A stretch of 64,000 bases of DNA from Spirochaetia bacterium UBA2205 (lineage in GTDB: Bacteria; Spirochaetota; UBA4802; UB4802), in the NCBI GenBank assembly GCA_002328585.1, contig DCUV01000032.1, positions 260,277 through 324,276 of the forward strand, written 5' to 3'. The notes beneath the pieces are model-generated. The model was not told the DNA's origin and ran no database searches. It saw only the letters and a list, made by a program, of their open reading frames with translations. The stretch's first letter is position 1. Each line of letters begins with the position of its first letter. Shown here piece by piece: positions 1 to 9,567 of the stretch. A program made the translations under genes and the position numbers.

Positions 1-1
1 T

Positions 2-430
2 ATAGCTCCTGAAGAATTAGATATATTGGATACATTTATCATAAAAGGAGGAGGTCTTTTAGCATTACACTCTGCATCTGCATCCTTTAAAAAAGAAGAA
101 CGATATTTTTCAATTCTTGGTGGGCGTTTTATTGGACATGGCCCTGTTACAACATTCACTGTAGAACCATGTCACACCAGTACACTATTGTTTCAGGGTA
201 TAGGAGCTTTTTCAATCAAAGATGAGCTTTATATTCATAAATATGATGAATCAAATACCATTCATTTTATTACACAAAAAGATAATATGACCGAACCTAT
301 GGTTTGGACCAGACATCATGGCAAAGGAAAAGTTTGTTACATCGCAGCAGGACATCGCGCCACAACATTGCTGAATACATCAATGCAGGCAATCATCTAT
401 GATGGTTTGCACTGGGTTTGCCAGGAATAA
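2..430 (+). CDS. ThuA-like domain protein, 5'-truncated by window edge
   Basis: The reading frame is open from base 2, so the start lies upstream of the window and only the C-terminal ~142 residues are visible. GGGLLALHSA near the left end, GGRFIGHGP shortly after and a closing PMVWTRHHGKGKVCYIAAGH stretch match the ThuA-like (trehalose-utilisation, glutamine-amidotransferase-like) fold. These proteins commonly sit beside Gfo/Idh/MocA dehydrogenases in sugar loci, as here, and their exact biochemical role is poorly known. The gene ends 41 bases before the dehydrogenase start, on the same strand, and is probably co-transcribed with it. Family assignment is fairly safe; substrate is unknown. 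Confidence 0.8.
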   Translation: MAPEELDILDTFIIKGGGLLALHSASASFKKEERYFSILGGRFIGHGPVTTFTVEPCHTSTLLFQGIGAFSIKDELYIHKYDESNTIHFITQKDNMTEPMVWTRHHGKGKVCYIAAGHRATTLLNTSMQAIIYDGLHWVCQE

Positions 431-471
431 TGTACGCTATTAGTTTAAATAAAAAGGAATAATATAAAATT

Positions 472-1533
472 ATGAAAAAATATTTGAATTTAGGAGTTGT
501 AGGTTGCGGCGAGATGTCGCAGTCATTTGCTACTCTTTGCAAATTGAATCGATATATGAAAATAAAGTCCTGTGCGGATATAAACAGTACTTGTGCACAG
601 CAATTTGCAAAAAAATATTCAATCAAGCATTGGTATACAGACTATCTCAGTATGATACAGAATAATGAATTAGACGCAATTTATTTATCCGTCCCTCACT
701 CTTTACATTATACAATACTATCTAAAGCTATAGAAGTAAATCTTCACGTATTTTGCGAAAAACCAATAACAACTGATATTAACCATGCCATTGACCTTTG
801 CAAAAAGTCAAAATCAAAAAATGTAAAAATTGCTGTTAATTATCAATACAGGTATGATAGTTCATGTTATCAACTTGTTATGTCAGCACACAATAATATA
901 TTAGGGGATCTGTACTATTGCCGTTGCAATGTACCCTGGCATCGAACTCAGGATTATTTTGATTCATCTCCATGGCGTGGAAGAATAAGTGAAGCAGGTG
1001 GTGGAACACTATTAACGCATGCAAGTCATGTTTTAGACATAGCACTTTGGGCTTTTGGTAAGCAACCATCCTTTGCTTTGGGTACAATTTCTCAAAAAAA
1101 ATTCAAAAACATAGATGTTGAAGATACTGCAATGGGAATAGTTGAAATGGAGGACGCATCGCTCATCAATATTACCAGTTCAATAGCTTCTACACCAGAA
1201 CAAAAAGTATCAATTGAATTATATGGAAGTAAAGGAACAGCTCTATACACCGGACCCGACTATCCTCCATTTTCACACATCCGCTTTAAAGGTGTAAAAG
1301 CAAAAAGATACAAACTTCCCATTAAAGGGCTGTTCTCTTACCAGCGCAGTTTGGAAGCTTTCCGCCAATGGATATTGTATGATGTGCCATATCTGTGTCC
1401 TATTGAAGCATCACTTCCAGTTTTATCAGCTATTACTGCTATCTATCATTCTTCACAATCAGGTAAAAGGGTAAAAGTTGATAAGCAATTTGACAATACA
1501 AAAATCAACAGGAGGTTGCCCCATGAAAAATAA
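472..1533 (+). CDS. Gfo/Idh/MocA family NAD(P)-dependent oxidoreductase
   Basis: A 353-residue protein with an N-terminal Rossmann fold (GVVGCGEMSQ around residues 8-17) and the family signature CEKPITTD around residue 95, where the EKP lysine is the usual catalytic residue. The C-terminal half is the alpha/beta substrate domain. Members oxidise or reduce sugars, inositols or related polyols in the cytoplasm. A plausible ribosome site (AAAGGA) lies about 15 bases upstream. Its last codons overlap the start of the downstream transporter by 11 bases, so the two are probably translationally coupled. The substrate cannot be read from sequence; the neighbours point to a carbohydrate. Confidence 0.9.
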   Translation: MKKYLNLGVVGCGEMSQSFATLCKLNRYMKIKSCADINSTCAQQFAKKYSIKHWYTDYLSMIQNNELDAIYLSVPHSLHYTILSKAIEVNLHVFCEKPITTDINHAIDLCKKSKSKNVKIAVNYQYRYDSSCYQLVMSAHNNILGDLYYCRCNVPWHRTQDYFDSSPWRGRISEAGGGTLLTHASHVLDIALWAFGKQPSFALGTISQKKFKNIDVEDTAMGIVEMEDASLINITSSIASTPEQKVSIELYGSKGTALYTGPDYPPFSHIRFKGVKAKRYKLPIKGLFSYQRSLEAFRQWILYDVPYLCPIEASLPVLSAITAIYHSSQSGKRVKVDKQFDNTKINRRLPHEK

Positions 1534-2971
1534 TGCAGAAAAATTGAGCCTTTCTACAAAGATTGGATTCGGAATGGGCGATATATATGGCGGTGGATCA
1601 ATGATGTTTATAGGTATATACTATCTCTACTTTCTTACTGATATCATAAAGCTCAACCCCTCATTAGCAGGCATTGTAATTCTTATTTCTAAAATCTGGG
1701 ATGCTGTGAATGACCCAATAATGGGCGTAATTACCGACCGTACAAGAACAAAATTAGGCAGAAGAAGACCATATCTTTTAGCAGGGATTATTTTTATCTT
1801 TATTTCGTATTTTTTACTGTGGTATCCTGTAAGTTTTCAGAGTGAATTAGGACGCTTTATTTTTGTTTTGCTTGCTTACATCTTTTTTGACACTGTTTTA
1901 ACAATGGTTATGGTCCCCTATAATGCTTTAGCTTCAGAACTAACCCTTGATTACCATGAAAGAACATTGCTTACTTCAATACGCATGTTTTTCTCTATGA
2001 CATCATCTTTAATATGTGCTGTTATTCCTTTAGAAATCATTAAACTATGCCCTGATGTGCGGATGGGACATATTGTGATGGGAATATCATTTGGTCTCTT
2101 TTTTGCACTACCATTTATTGCTACTTATATGACAACACAAGAACGACCAGAATTCCAAAAAACTATTAAGCCATTTACATTTAAAGATACGTATATCGCA
2201 CCGTTTAAAATTAAAACATTTAATCAAGTAATGCTTTTATACCTTTTATCGTTTTTGGCTATGGATATCTTGATGTCCATCATAATCTACTACATGACAT
2301 ACTATATAAAACGCGGCAATGAAACAAACTATGTTTTAGGGGCTTTACTGGTTGCTCAAATTGTCGTTATTCCTCTTTATTACTATATCAGTAAAAAAAC
2401 CAGTAAAAAGACCGGGATTATAACAGCTTTATGCTTCTGGTCTATTGTCATGTTTTTTTCCTTTATCATTACACCAAACAGCCCAAAATATGCCATGTAT
2501 ATATTTGGAAGCTTTGTTGGCATAGCAACAGGCGGTGTAGTGGTTATGATTTATGCTATATTTCCTGATATACCTGATGTGGATGAGCTTGTCAGCGGGC
2601 AACGTCGTGAAGGCATATACATGGGGCTTTATGTGTTTATGCGTAAATTTAGTTCGGCATTAGCAATATTCATCATATCACAGGTTATATCGTTAGCAGG
2701 ATATGTTCCACCCATACATGAAAAGGCAGGTTTAATAACACAGGTTATACTGCAAGAACAATCAGAAACATTTATGATGGCATTACGCATAATTTTTGCT
2801 ACTGCCCCATTAATATTAATTGTAATTGCTATCTATGTTGCTTTTAGATACCAGCTTACCCCTTCTATACATGAAAGATTAAAAAAACACCTTGAACAAA
2901 AACGTATGGACATTGCACCATCCCAGGAATTTAAAAATGAAGAACAATTTTTATATAAATTATTGGTATAA
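1523..2971 (+). CDS. GPH-family (MelB-like) sugar:cation symporter
   Basis: About 482 residues with some twelve hydrophobic segments. The N-terminal stretch YFLTDIIKLNP, then WDAVNDPIMG and DRTRTKLGRRRPY, is the diagnostic pattern of the glycoside-pentoside-hexuronide:cation symporter family. The frame is open further upstream, but ATG 1523 is preferred because AGGAGG sits directly ahead of it (about base 1510). That start gives an 11-base overlap with the dehydrogenase gene. The protein should import a sugar or uronide across the inner membrane for the neighbouring dehydrogenase. Specificity is not inferable. Confidence 0.92.
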   Translation: MKNNAEKLSLSTKIGFGMGDIYGGGSMMFIGIYYLYFLTDIIKLNPSLAGIVILISKIWDAVNDPIMGVITDRTRTKLGRRRPYLLAGIIFIFISYFLLWYPVSFQSELGRFIFVLLAYIFFDTVLTMVMVPYNALASELTLDYHERTLLTSIRMFFSMTSSLICAVIPLEIIKLCPDVRMGHIVMGISFGLFFALPFIATYMTTQERPEFQKTIKPFTFKDTYIAPFKIKTFNQVMLLYLLSFLAMDILMSIIIYYMTYYIKRGNETNYVLGALLVAQIVVIPLYYYISKKTSKKTGIITALCFWSIVMFFSFIITPNSPKYAMYIFGSFVGIATGGVVVMIYAIFPDIPDVDELVSGQRREGIYMGLYVFMRKFSSALAIFIISQVISLAGYVPPIHEKAGLITQVILQEQSETFMMALRIIFATAPLILIVIAIYVAFRYQLTPSIHERLKKHLEQKRMDIAPSQEFKNEEQFLYKLLV

Positions 2972-2983
2972 TGAGGTTTTATA

Positions 2984-5035
2984 ATGTTAAACAATACCAG
3001 CACTAACATGATATTTAAACATGAATTCTTTGAAACAACAAGTGTTACTGATTTTCTTTTAAAAATTAAGGAAAATCCACCTGAAGGGTATCCCGATAAA
3101 ACAATTCCCGATACATATACCGATAAACCATTTTTACCAACCTTTAAGGAACGCAAAGATTATTTTTTAAATTACTGCTTAAAGAATCCTGCAAAATTTA
3201 CCATTAAGGGATATTACTATGAATTAGTACGATTATATAAAAATAAAGGTCCGATTTATATCAGTGCTATAAAAAGTGCACTTGATTATATAAATGAACG
3301 TTATGATTGTTCTGATTTTGTTATGCTTGGAATTATTCGCTTACTGTATCAATTCAAGGATAATCAGTTGCTTGATTCCATTATTATCGAATATGCAGAA
3401 AACACTCTTTTACAATTTAAATACTGGCCTGATGAACCAGGCATTGATTCAATGTGTACATGGACTGAAAATCACCAAATTATGTTTTTATCAAATGAAT
3501 ATCTTGCAGGGCAACTTTTCCCAGATACTATTTTTAGCAATTCTGGCATGACCGGAATGCAAAAAATGGAACACGCCCGTAAAAGAATTTTACAATGGCT
3601 GGAATTGCGATTTAAAACGGGATTCAGTGAATGGCTGTCACATATCTATTATGATGAAGATATAACGGCATTGGTAAATCTTGTAGATTTTTGTAATGAT
3701 CTTATTATATCAAAAAAAGCCGAGATCGTTCTTAATTGCCTATTATACGATATTGCCCTTAATAATTTTAAAGGTTGTTTTTCATCAACTCACGGAAGAA
3801 GTTATGCCAATGAAAAACGTTCTGCATTATGCGAATCAACTATTGACACCGCAAAATTACTTTTTGGTATGGGTATTTTTTCAAATGCCGATAACATGAG
3901 CGCAGTAACGTTAGCAATCAGTACAAAGTATCGTATGCCAAAGGTTTTATACAATGTTGCATGTGATACACCTGAAGAAATTATTAACAAGCAACGAATG
4001 GGCCTAAAATTAAATGAATTAAAAAAATGGGGACTGTCTATTAATAATCCGGATGATGTTATGGTATTATTGAGCTTAGAAGCATATACGCATCCAAAAA
4101 CAATCAATGCTACCATGAAATTATTTGATACATTTAACTGGTGGGAAAACAACTTTTTCAGCATGTTCAAATCAAAACGAAATTTTCTTTCTATTGCCCG
4201 CCGTATCAAAATGTTACCTGTCGTTGCAAAAATTTTTGAAAAAGACATTACCAGAAACACACGTGAAGAGGTCAATATCTACACATACAAAACACCTGAT
4301 TATATGCTATCAAGTGCACATGATTATAGAAAGGGCTATGGTGGCGACCAGCAGCATATATGGCAGGCAACACTTGGACCTGAAGCGGTATGCTTTACCA
4401 CTCATCCTGGAAGTTATGAAAATACCTCAAGCGGATACTGGGTTGGTTCAGGAACACTTCCTCGTGTTGCTCAAATTAAAAATCTGGTAATAGCAATATA
4501 TAAAATATCAACTATGCCTGGACTATATAAAACAAATAAACTTTTCTTTACCCATGCATGGTTCCCAGCAAATAAATTTGATACTATTCACGAACAAAAT
4601 GGATGGGCTTTTGCTCAAAAAGGGAATGCATATATAGCCCTCTATTCACAATATCCTTATAGATGGAATACAGCCAGCAGTGAAAAAAATGAATTGATTA
4701 CTGATGGGAAAGAAAATATCTGGATATGCCAGATGGGCGATAGAGCTACCGATGGTAGTTTTGACAGTTTTATTAGTTCAATGCTCAGAACAAAAGTTTA
4801 TTTCAGAAAGCTCAAAGTGCATATAATTTCACCAACATTGGGTACTATTGCCTTTGGCTGGAATGGCCAATTAATACATAACAGTGAAAAAATATATATA
4901 TCCAATTATAAGCGATATGAAAATCCCTATTCAAGTGCCGATTTCCCTCCTGACAAAATAGCTATCACCTGTAACGATAGCTGGTTAAAATTAGATTTTG
5001 ACCGTGGTATTTGTAAAACCGACATATTTGTTTAA
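2984..5035 (+). CDS. uncharacterised 683-residue protein of the sugar locus
   Basis: I do not recognise a named family. The N-terminal two thirds are rich in helix and aromatic residues with repeated Trp/Tyr/His clusters (e.g. CTWTENHQIMF near residue 163). The C-terminal third has a strand-rich pattern with the GYWVGSG motif. That layout resembles alpha/alpha-toroid plus beta-sandwich polysaccharide lyases or unsaturated-glycan hydrolases, but this is architecture by eye only. No signal peptide is visible, so it is probably cytoplasmic. It follows the symporter by 12 bases with GAGG ahead of its ATG, closing the operon that begins with the ThuA-like gene. An enzyme acting on the imported sugar is a reasonable inference, not a demonstrated function. 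Confidence 0.85.
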   Translation: MLNNTSTNMIFKHEFFETTSVTDFLLKIKENPPEGYPDKTIPDTYTDKPFLPTFKERKDYFLNYCLKNPAKFTIKGYYYELVRLYKNKGPIYISAIKSALDYINERYDCSDFVMLGIIRLLYQFKDNQLLDSIIIEYAENTLLQFKYWPDEPGIDSMCTWTENHQIMFLSNEYLAGQLFPDTIFSNSGMTGMQKMEHARKRILQWLELRFKTGFSEWLSHIYYDEDITALVNLVDFCNDLIISKKAEIVLNCLLYDIALNNFKGCFSSTHGRSYANEKRSALCESTIDTAKLLFGMGIFSNADNMSAVTLAISTKYRMPKVLYNVACDTPEEIINKQRMGLKLNELKKWGLSINNPDDVMVLLSLEAYTHPKTINATMKLFDTFNWWENNFFSMFKSKRNFLSIARRIKMLPVVAKIFEKDITRNTREEVNIYTYKTPDYMLSSAHDYRKGYGGDQQHIWQATLGPEAVCFTTHPGSYENTSSGYWVGSGTLPRVAQIKNLVIAIYKISTMPGLYKTNKLFFTHAWFPANKFDTIHEQNGWAFAQKGNAYIALYSQYPYRWNTASSEKNELITDGKENIWICQMGDRATDGSFDSFISSMLRTKVYFRKLKVHIISPTLGTIAFGWNGQLIHNSEKIYISNYKRYENPYSSADFPPDKIAITCNDSWLKLDFDRGICKTDIFV

Positions 5036-5093
5036 ATTATCTACCACATATTTTGTCATACAACTGGTGAGAGTTCCCTTCATATTTTATTTT

Positions 5094-8000
5094 TCAATAA
5101 ATATATCTGTCAAAGCCCTGTGTTTTTATTTCTTTTAGAAACTGTTCCTTCCACTCTTTACCAAGACATTGTTCAGCTATATATACAACAAGCGACTTGC
5201 CCGTCACCTTTATTGTATCCTGAATCTTACATAAACCCTGAACGCAGCTTGGGCAGGTTGTAAGTACCGTTACATTTTTTCTCACAACATTTGCCCTTAT
5301 GTTGGTTTCTTTCCGTTCACGTAAACTGTTGGATATATCAGGTGTGGATAATGCTAATGTTCCCCCTTCGCCACAACAATTAGGAACCGATAGCGGCTTT
5401 GTATTGAGCAGCAGTGAAAATGTTTTCTGGTACCCCATAGCTTTTAACGGTGTATGACACGGTTCATGGTATATCAGTGTATCATTGATGGTTTTAGAAT
5501 ATAATCCTTCACGGGCTATAAACTCATTCACGTCAATGAGTCTTGCTCCTCTGAAAACATTCTCTAACTGATAATCCAGAAGCATCTCATAACAGGTACC
5601 GCAGGACACTACAATATCTCCTATATCCAGATATGAAAAAGTATCTGCCATCCTGTGGAAAAGAACCCTGTTCTCATTGGTTTTTATCCGTGCCTGATTC
5701 AGTTTACCGTTTGCTCTCATTGGATAGCCGCAACACAGATATGTTGGTGGAATAATCACCCTTACTCCTGCATAATACAGCAGGGCAATGGTTGCAATGC
5801 TAATATCAGGGAACATACGTTCTGAACCACAGCCAGGAAAATATACCACGGTTTTTATAACTGGCTTATTCTTATTTGTGAACACATAAAATGTATTTAT
5901 ATTTTTTAACTGTATCAGATCGCGCAGCGTCCTATCCCCGGACTTAGGCAATCTCCCTTTCAGCATCATAGCGATATATGGCGAAATAAACTGCACGACA
6001 TGAGGGATAGGCCTGGCAATATAATATCCAAACCGCTGTAAAGAATACGCCCATCGTAGCAGCAGAACCCTGAATAGTTTATTTATATAATACCCTTTTT
6101 GTTTCAGATAGAAGAGCGTAAATGATGTTACGGGCTTGAATGTTGACTTTCGTCGAGCCTCCAGAATTGATCGTATCTTTAAGGTAATGGTTCCAAAGTC
6201 AATAGCGACCGGGCATGGTTTTTGACAGTTATGACAGATAGTACAATAATTTGAAATCTCCCGTAAATTTTTAAAATGCTTAAAACTCAAACTTGTGGAT
6301 GTCTGTATATCATAGATCACAGCCTCCATAACGAGAGCTGTCGCCAAAATTTTGTTCCTTGGATTGTAAAATACCATACCATCAGGGTAATGGGTGTTGC
6401 ATACCGATTTACATTTACCACATCGAATGCAGGTAGCAATAGAGTTAAAAACTGTTTCTAAATCAGTTGCCTTTAAAATAAAGGCCTCACCCTCAAGAAG
6501 ATTAAAGGACGGAGTATAGATAGTTTCCAGATTAAAATCCCTGGTTAATTTTAAGGGATTAAAAAGATCTTCAGGGTCCGCTAATCTGTTGTACTCAGCA
6601 AATTTTGCCAATGTATCATCATCAATAAATCGTATCTTTGTAAGCCCTATGCCATGTTCACCACTTACCACCCCATCAAATGCAACAGTAGCTTGCATAA
6701 CATTGGCTGCAGTCTCTTCAGCATCTTTCATCATAAGATAATCATTTGAATGAACAGGAATATTGACATGGATATTACCATCACCGGCATGCATGTGAGT
6801 TGCTACTATAATACGACGCTTTTGTGTATCAGCTTGTAACTGGTAAATTTTGTTTAAAATATCATCATATCCATAGAAAAGTTTTGACAGTGGTTCAATA
6901 ACATCGGCATCAAAATTAATGCTTAATTCATCGTTCTGGAGTAACTGAAAAACAGAATCCATTCTCAGAGCATATTCTGAATCATATTTAAAATAATCTT
7001 TTGCATGCGTATCAATATTATTCAGTATATCCATGTACCGGGACTGCATCGTTTTTAATTGAGCAACCCCTGACTGACATCGTTCCAGACATAGTTTGTC
7101 ATCCTCGGTTTTAATACGCTCCTGCAGGTAATCTGCAAGAACAGCTATCACCTGAATATTATTTTCTAATTCTTTTTGAATATTAAGCTTTTCAATAAAA
7201 TCTGAAAAATCCTGCAGCCGTTCCAGCGGGATAACTACATCCTCATTCAATTTAAACGCATTGGTGTGTCGTGCAATGGCGCTTAAATTTTTTCTATCCT
7301 GCCAAAATTTGTTACGTGTTTCCGTATCTTTTGCAATTATTCCTTCAGTATTGTACTGCTTAACCTTTTCAACTAAATCTAAGGTAGCCTTTTCTAAACG
7401 CTCTTCGTCATCGCTTTCAATATCTACCACAAGTACCGCTTTCGGGATTTCCGTACGTAACGATTTATTTTTATACTGAATTGCCTTAACATACTGCTCA
7501 TCAAAATGTTCAAGCGCTGTTAAAAATACAACAGGATCATCCTCAAAGGTTTTAACAATCTCCACAATTGCTTTCGACGCATTAATCATGTTGTTGCCAA
7601 AAAACTCAAAGCATACCGTTCGGGTAAATTTAAAAGGCTTATACAAAACAAAGGTAGCCGAAACAATAATACCATCACATCCCTCTTTTTGTAATCCTGG
7701 CAAACCACCCAGTGCTTTATTAGTTATATCCTTGCCCAATCCCTTTTTTCGTATATCCAGCCCGGAAAGTATTATGGTTTTGACTACTTTGTTTTTTTTT
7801 ATAACCTCAAACTCAACCACATCATCAGGCAATATTTTTCTATACAGGTGCTTAACCCTTTTTACAGTAATAAGTTCTCCATTGTGGTCAACTATATCAA
7901 ACGACAGCACATTATCAATACAGGTTCCCCACATAACACATTTTTTGCCACCAGCGTTTTCAGCAATGTTGCCGCCAATGGTGCATGCCCATGCAGAAGT

Positions 8001-8804
8001 TGGATCAGTTGCAAAGATATAATTTTGATGTTCACAGTACTCTATTACATCCTCGGTAACTGCACCGGCATCAACTGTTATAACAGGAACTTCGTTACCA
8101 TGCAGGAACGTCTTTTCAATCCTGCCAATACGGTTAAACTTTTCAGTATTGATGATCATCGTATTGGGAAGGAGAGGGATAGCACCGCCGGTAAGCCCCG
8201 TCCCTCCTCCACGAGCAATAATGACAAGCCCTAATTTTTTTGCAGCCTTTACCAGTTCCTGTACCTCTTCTACCGTATCAGGATAAACAACAACAAAGGG
8301 GTATTCAACCCGCCAATCAGTAGCATCGGTAACATGAGCAGCTCTGTGAAAAGGACTAAATTGTATATTTTTTTCCGAAGTAATATGCTTTAATTTATTC
8401 AATATTTTTTCTTGCTGCTTTTTACATTCTTTTAATTTTTTAAAAGCAGTATCATCCAATTTTTCAATCTTATCAATCAATTCAAGAACTTGCCCATCTC
8501 CATTAGCACCTTCTTTGACTGTCGCAAGCCTTCGCTGATGTCGCTTTTGCAGATTTTTCAATTTAGCGGGATTTTCAATAATATCAAACTGAATATACGG
8601 GTTTCTATCGATAATAAAGATGTCGCCAATGTTTTCAAACAGCAATTTTGCACTTCTGCCTGTGCGTCGCTTTTCCCGTAGTGCTTCCACTAAATCCCAT
8701 GTATGGGCATCAAAATATTTTACTATAATCTCTTTGTCTGAAAATGAGGTATAGTTATAAGGTATTTCTCTATATTTAAAATCTCGTTTAAAAATCTTTT
8801 CCAT
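5094..8804 (-). CDS. giant FAD-linked oxidase / Fe-S protein (DUF3683 + GlcD-like + CCG domains)
   Basis: A single 1236-residue chain. Residues 1-115 match the DUF3683-type N-terminus (REIPYNYTSF, RRTGRSAK). An FAD PCMH domain follows, with the loop IIARGGGTGLTGG around 195-207 and GGNIAENAGG further on. The FAD C-terminal domain has HAGDGNIHVN and GEHGIGLTK. Near residues 810-880 are two 4Fe-4S cysteine clusters (CIRCGKCKSVC and CTICHNCQKPC). Two cysteine-rich CCG domains follow (FPGCGSE...CCGYPM and HEPCH...CCGEGG). This is the order of a membrane-associated D-lactate or 2-hydroxyacid dehydrogenase with its electron-transfer subunits fused. AGGA precedes the ATG. It is divergent from yedF. 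The substrate is inferred, most likely D-lactate or glycolate. Confidence 0.93.
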   Translation of the reverse strand: MEKIFKRDFKYREIPYNYTSFSDKEIIVKYFDAHTWDLVEALREKRRTGRSAKLLFENIGDIFIIDRNPYIQFDIIENPAKLKNLQKRHQRRLATVKEGANGDGQVLELIDKIEKLDDTAFKKLKECKKQQEKILNKLKHITSEKNIQFSPFHRAAHVTDATDWRVEYPFVVVYPDTVEEVQELVKAAKKLGLVIIARGGGTGLTGGAIPLLPNTMIINTEKFNRIGRIEKTFLHGNEVPVITVDAGAVTEDVIEYCEHQNYIFATDPTSAWACTIGGNIAENAGGKKCVMWGTCIDNVLSFDIVDHNGELITVKRVKHLYRKILPDDVVEFEVIKKNKVVKTIILSGLDIRKKGLGKDITNKALGGLPGLQKEGCDGIIVSATFVLYKPFKFTRTVCFEFFGNNMINASKAIVEIVKTFEDDPVVFLTALEHFDEQYVKAIQYKNKSLRTEIPKAVLVVDIESDDEERLEKATLDLVEKVKQYNTEGIIAKDTETRNKFWQDRKNLSAIARHTNAFKLNEDVVIPLERLQDFSDFIEKLNIQKELENNIQVIAVLADYLQERIKTEDDKLCLERCQSGVAQLKTMQSRYMDILNNIDTHAKDYFKYDSEYALRMDSVFQLLQNDELSINFDADVIEPLSKLFYGYDDILNKIYQLQADTQKRRIIVATHMHAGDGNIHVNIPVHSNDYLMMKDAEETAANVMQATVAFDGVVSGEHGIGLTKIRFIDDDTLAKFAEYNRLADPEDLFNPLKLTRDFNLETIYTPSFNLLEGEAFILKATDLETVFNSIATCIRCGKCKSVCNTHYPDGMVFYNPRNKILATALVMEAVIYDIQTSTSLSFKHFKNLREISNYCTICHNCQKPCPVAIDFGTITLKIRSILEARRKSTFKPVTSFTLFYLKQKGYYINKLFRVLLLRWAYSLQRFGYYIARPIPHVVQFISPYIAMMLKGRLPKSGDRTLRDLIQLKNINTFYVFTNKNKPVIKTVVYFPGCGSERMFPDISIATIALLYYAGVRVIIPPTYLCCGYPMRANGKLNQARIKTNENRVLFHRMADTFSYLDIGDIVVSCGTCYEMLLDYQLENVFRGARLIDVNEFIAREGLYSKTINDTLIYHEPCHTPLKAMGYQKTFSLLLNTKPLSVPNCCGEGGTLALSTPDISNSLRERKETNIRANVVRKNVTVLTTCPSCVQGLCKIQDTIKVTGKSLVVYIAEQCLGKEWKEQFLKEIKTQGFDRYIY

Positions 8805-8886
8805 TACAATTCCTGTAAAAAAACGTTTGTAAACAAAACATTAATTAATAATTGTATCACAATTACAATGATTTACAATATTGGAG

Positions 8887-8898
8887 CGATAGTTATTG
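8887..8898 (-). repeat. copy of iterated 12-mer CAATAACTATCG
   Basis: Reverse-strand copy in the divergent spacer between the FAD oxidase and yedF. The next base extends the match to CAATAACTATCGC. It is one of five 12-mer copies in the window. Confidence 0.7.
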
Positions 8899-8966
8899 TT
8901 TATATCATATTCCCGTATGTATTGGTCAATAGCAAAATTAAAAATTTTTTTTAAAGGAGCCTTTAT

Positions 8967-9566
8967 ATGAAAACGATAGATGCCCGAGGACTGGAATGCC
9001 CACAGCCGTTACTATTGACAAAATCTGCAATAGAGGATGAAAACCCCGACGAACTGGAAGTTTTGGTAAGCAGCCAAACATCAGTGGGCAATGTTACCCG
9101 TTTTGCCGAAAATAGTGGATACCTTGTACAAACCAGTATAAAAGACGATTACTTTACTATTGTATTGCATAAAGCAATGGAAGCTAAACCGTTTGCTTCA
9201 GTAAAGTTACAACCATCCATAAATAATGGGAAAAATGTTGTTGTTTTTATAACCAGCAATGAATTTGGCAGGGGTGATACTGAACTAGGACAGCTCCTCA
9301 TGAAATCATTCATCAACACCATGAACGAAGCTAATGTGTGCCCAACAACCATAATCTTTGCTCATTCGGGCATATTTTTGACAACCGAGGATTCACCGGT
9401 TATTCAACCACTCCAGCAGATTGAAAAAAAAGGGGTGCAGATACTCAATTGTGGTACCTGCCTGGAGTATTATAAACGCACAACATTGCTTAAAGTGGGA
9501 ACTATCTCAAACATGTATACTATTACTGAAACATTAATGATGGCAGATAAGCTTATACAGCTATAA
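8967..9566 (+). CDS. yedF: sulfurtransferase-like selenium metabolism protein YedF
   Basis: 199 residues. The N-terminal TusA-like domain carries the CPQP motif (residues 8-14 DARGLECPQP region), and a DsrE-like domain fills residues 75-199 with the NCGTCLEYY cysteine pair near 160. This two-domain order is that of YedF, a protein linked to selenium metabolism by genome context; its reaction is not settled. AAAGGAG precedes the ATG. The gene is divergent from the FAD oxidase and ends one base from the convergent ruvB stop. No other selenium gene (selD, selA, selB) is visible here. Confidence 0.9.
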   Translation: MKTIDARGLECPQPLLLTKSAIEDENPDELEVLVSSQTSVGNVTRFAENSGYLVQTSIKDDYFTIVLHKAMEAKPFASVKLQPSINNGKNVVVFITSNEFGRGDTELGQLLMKSFINTMNEANVCPTTIIFAHSGIFLTTEDSPVIQPLQQIEKKGVQILNCGTCLEYYKRTTLLKVGTISNMYTITETLMMADKLIQL

Positions 9567-9567
9567 G

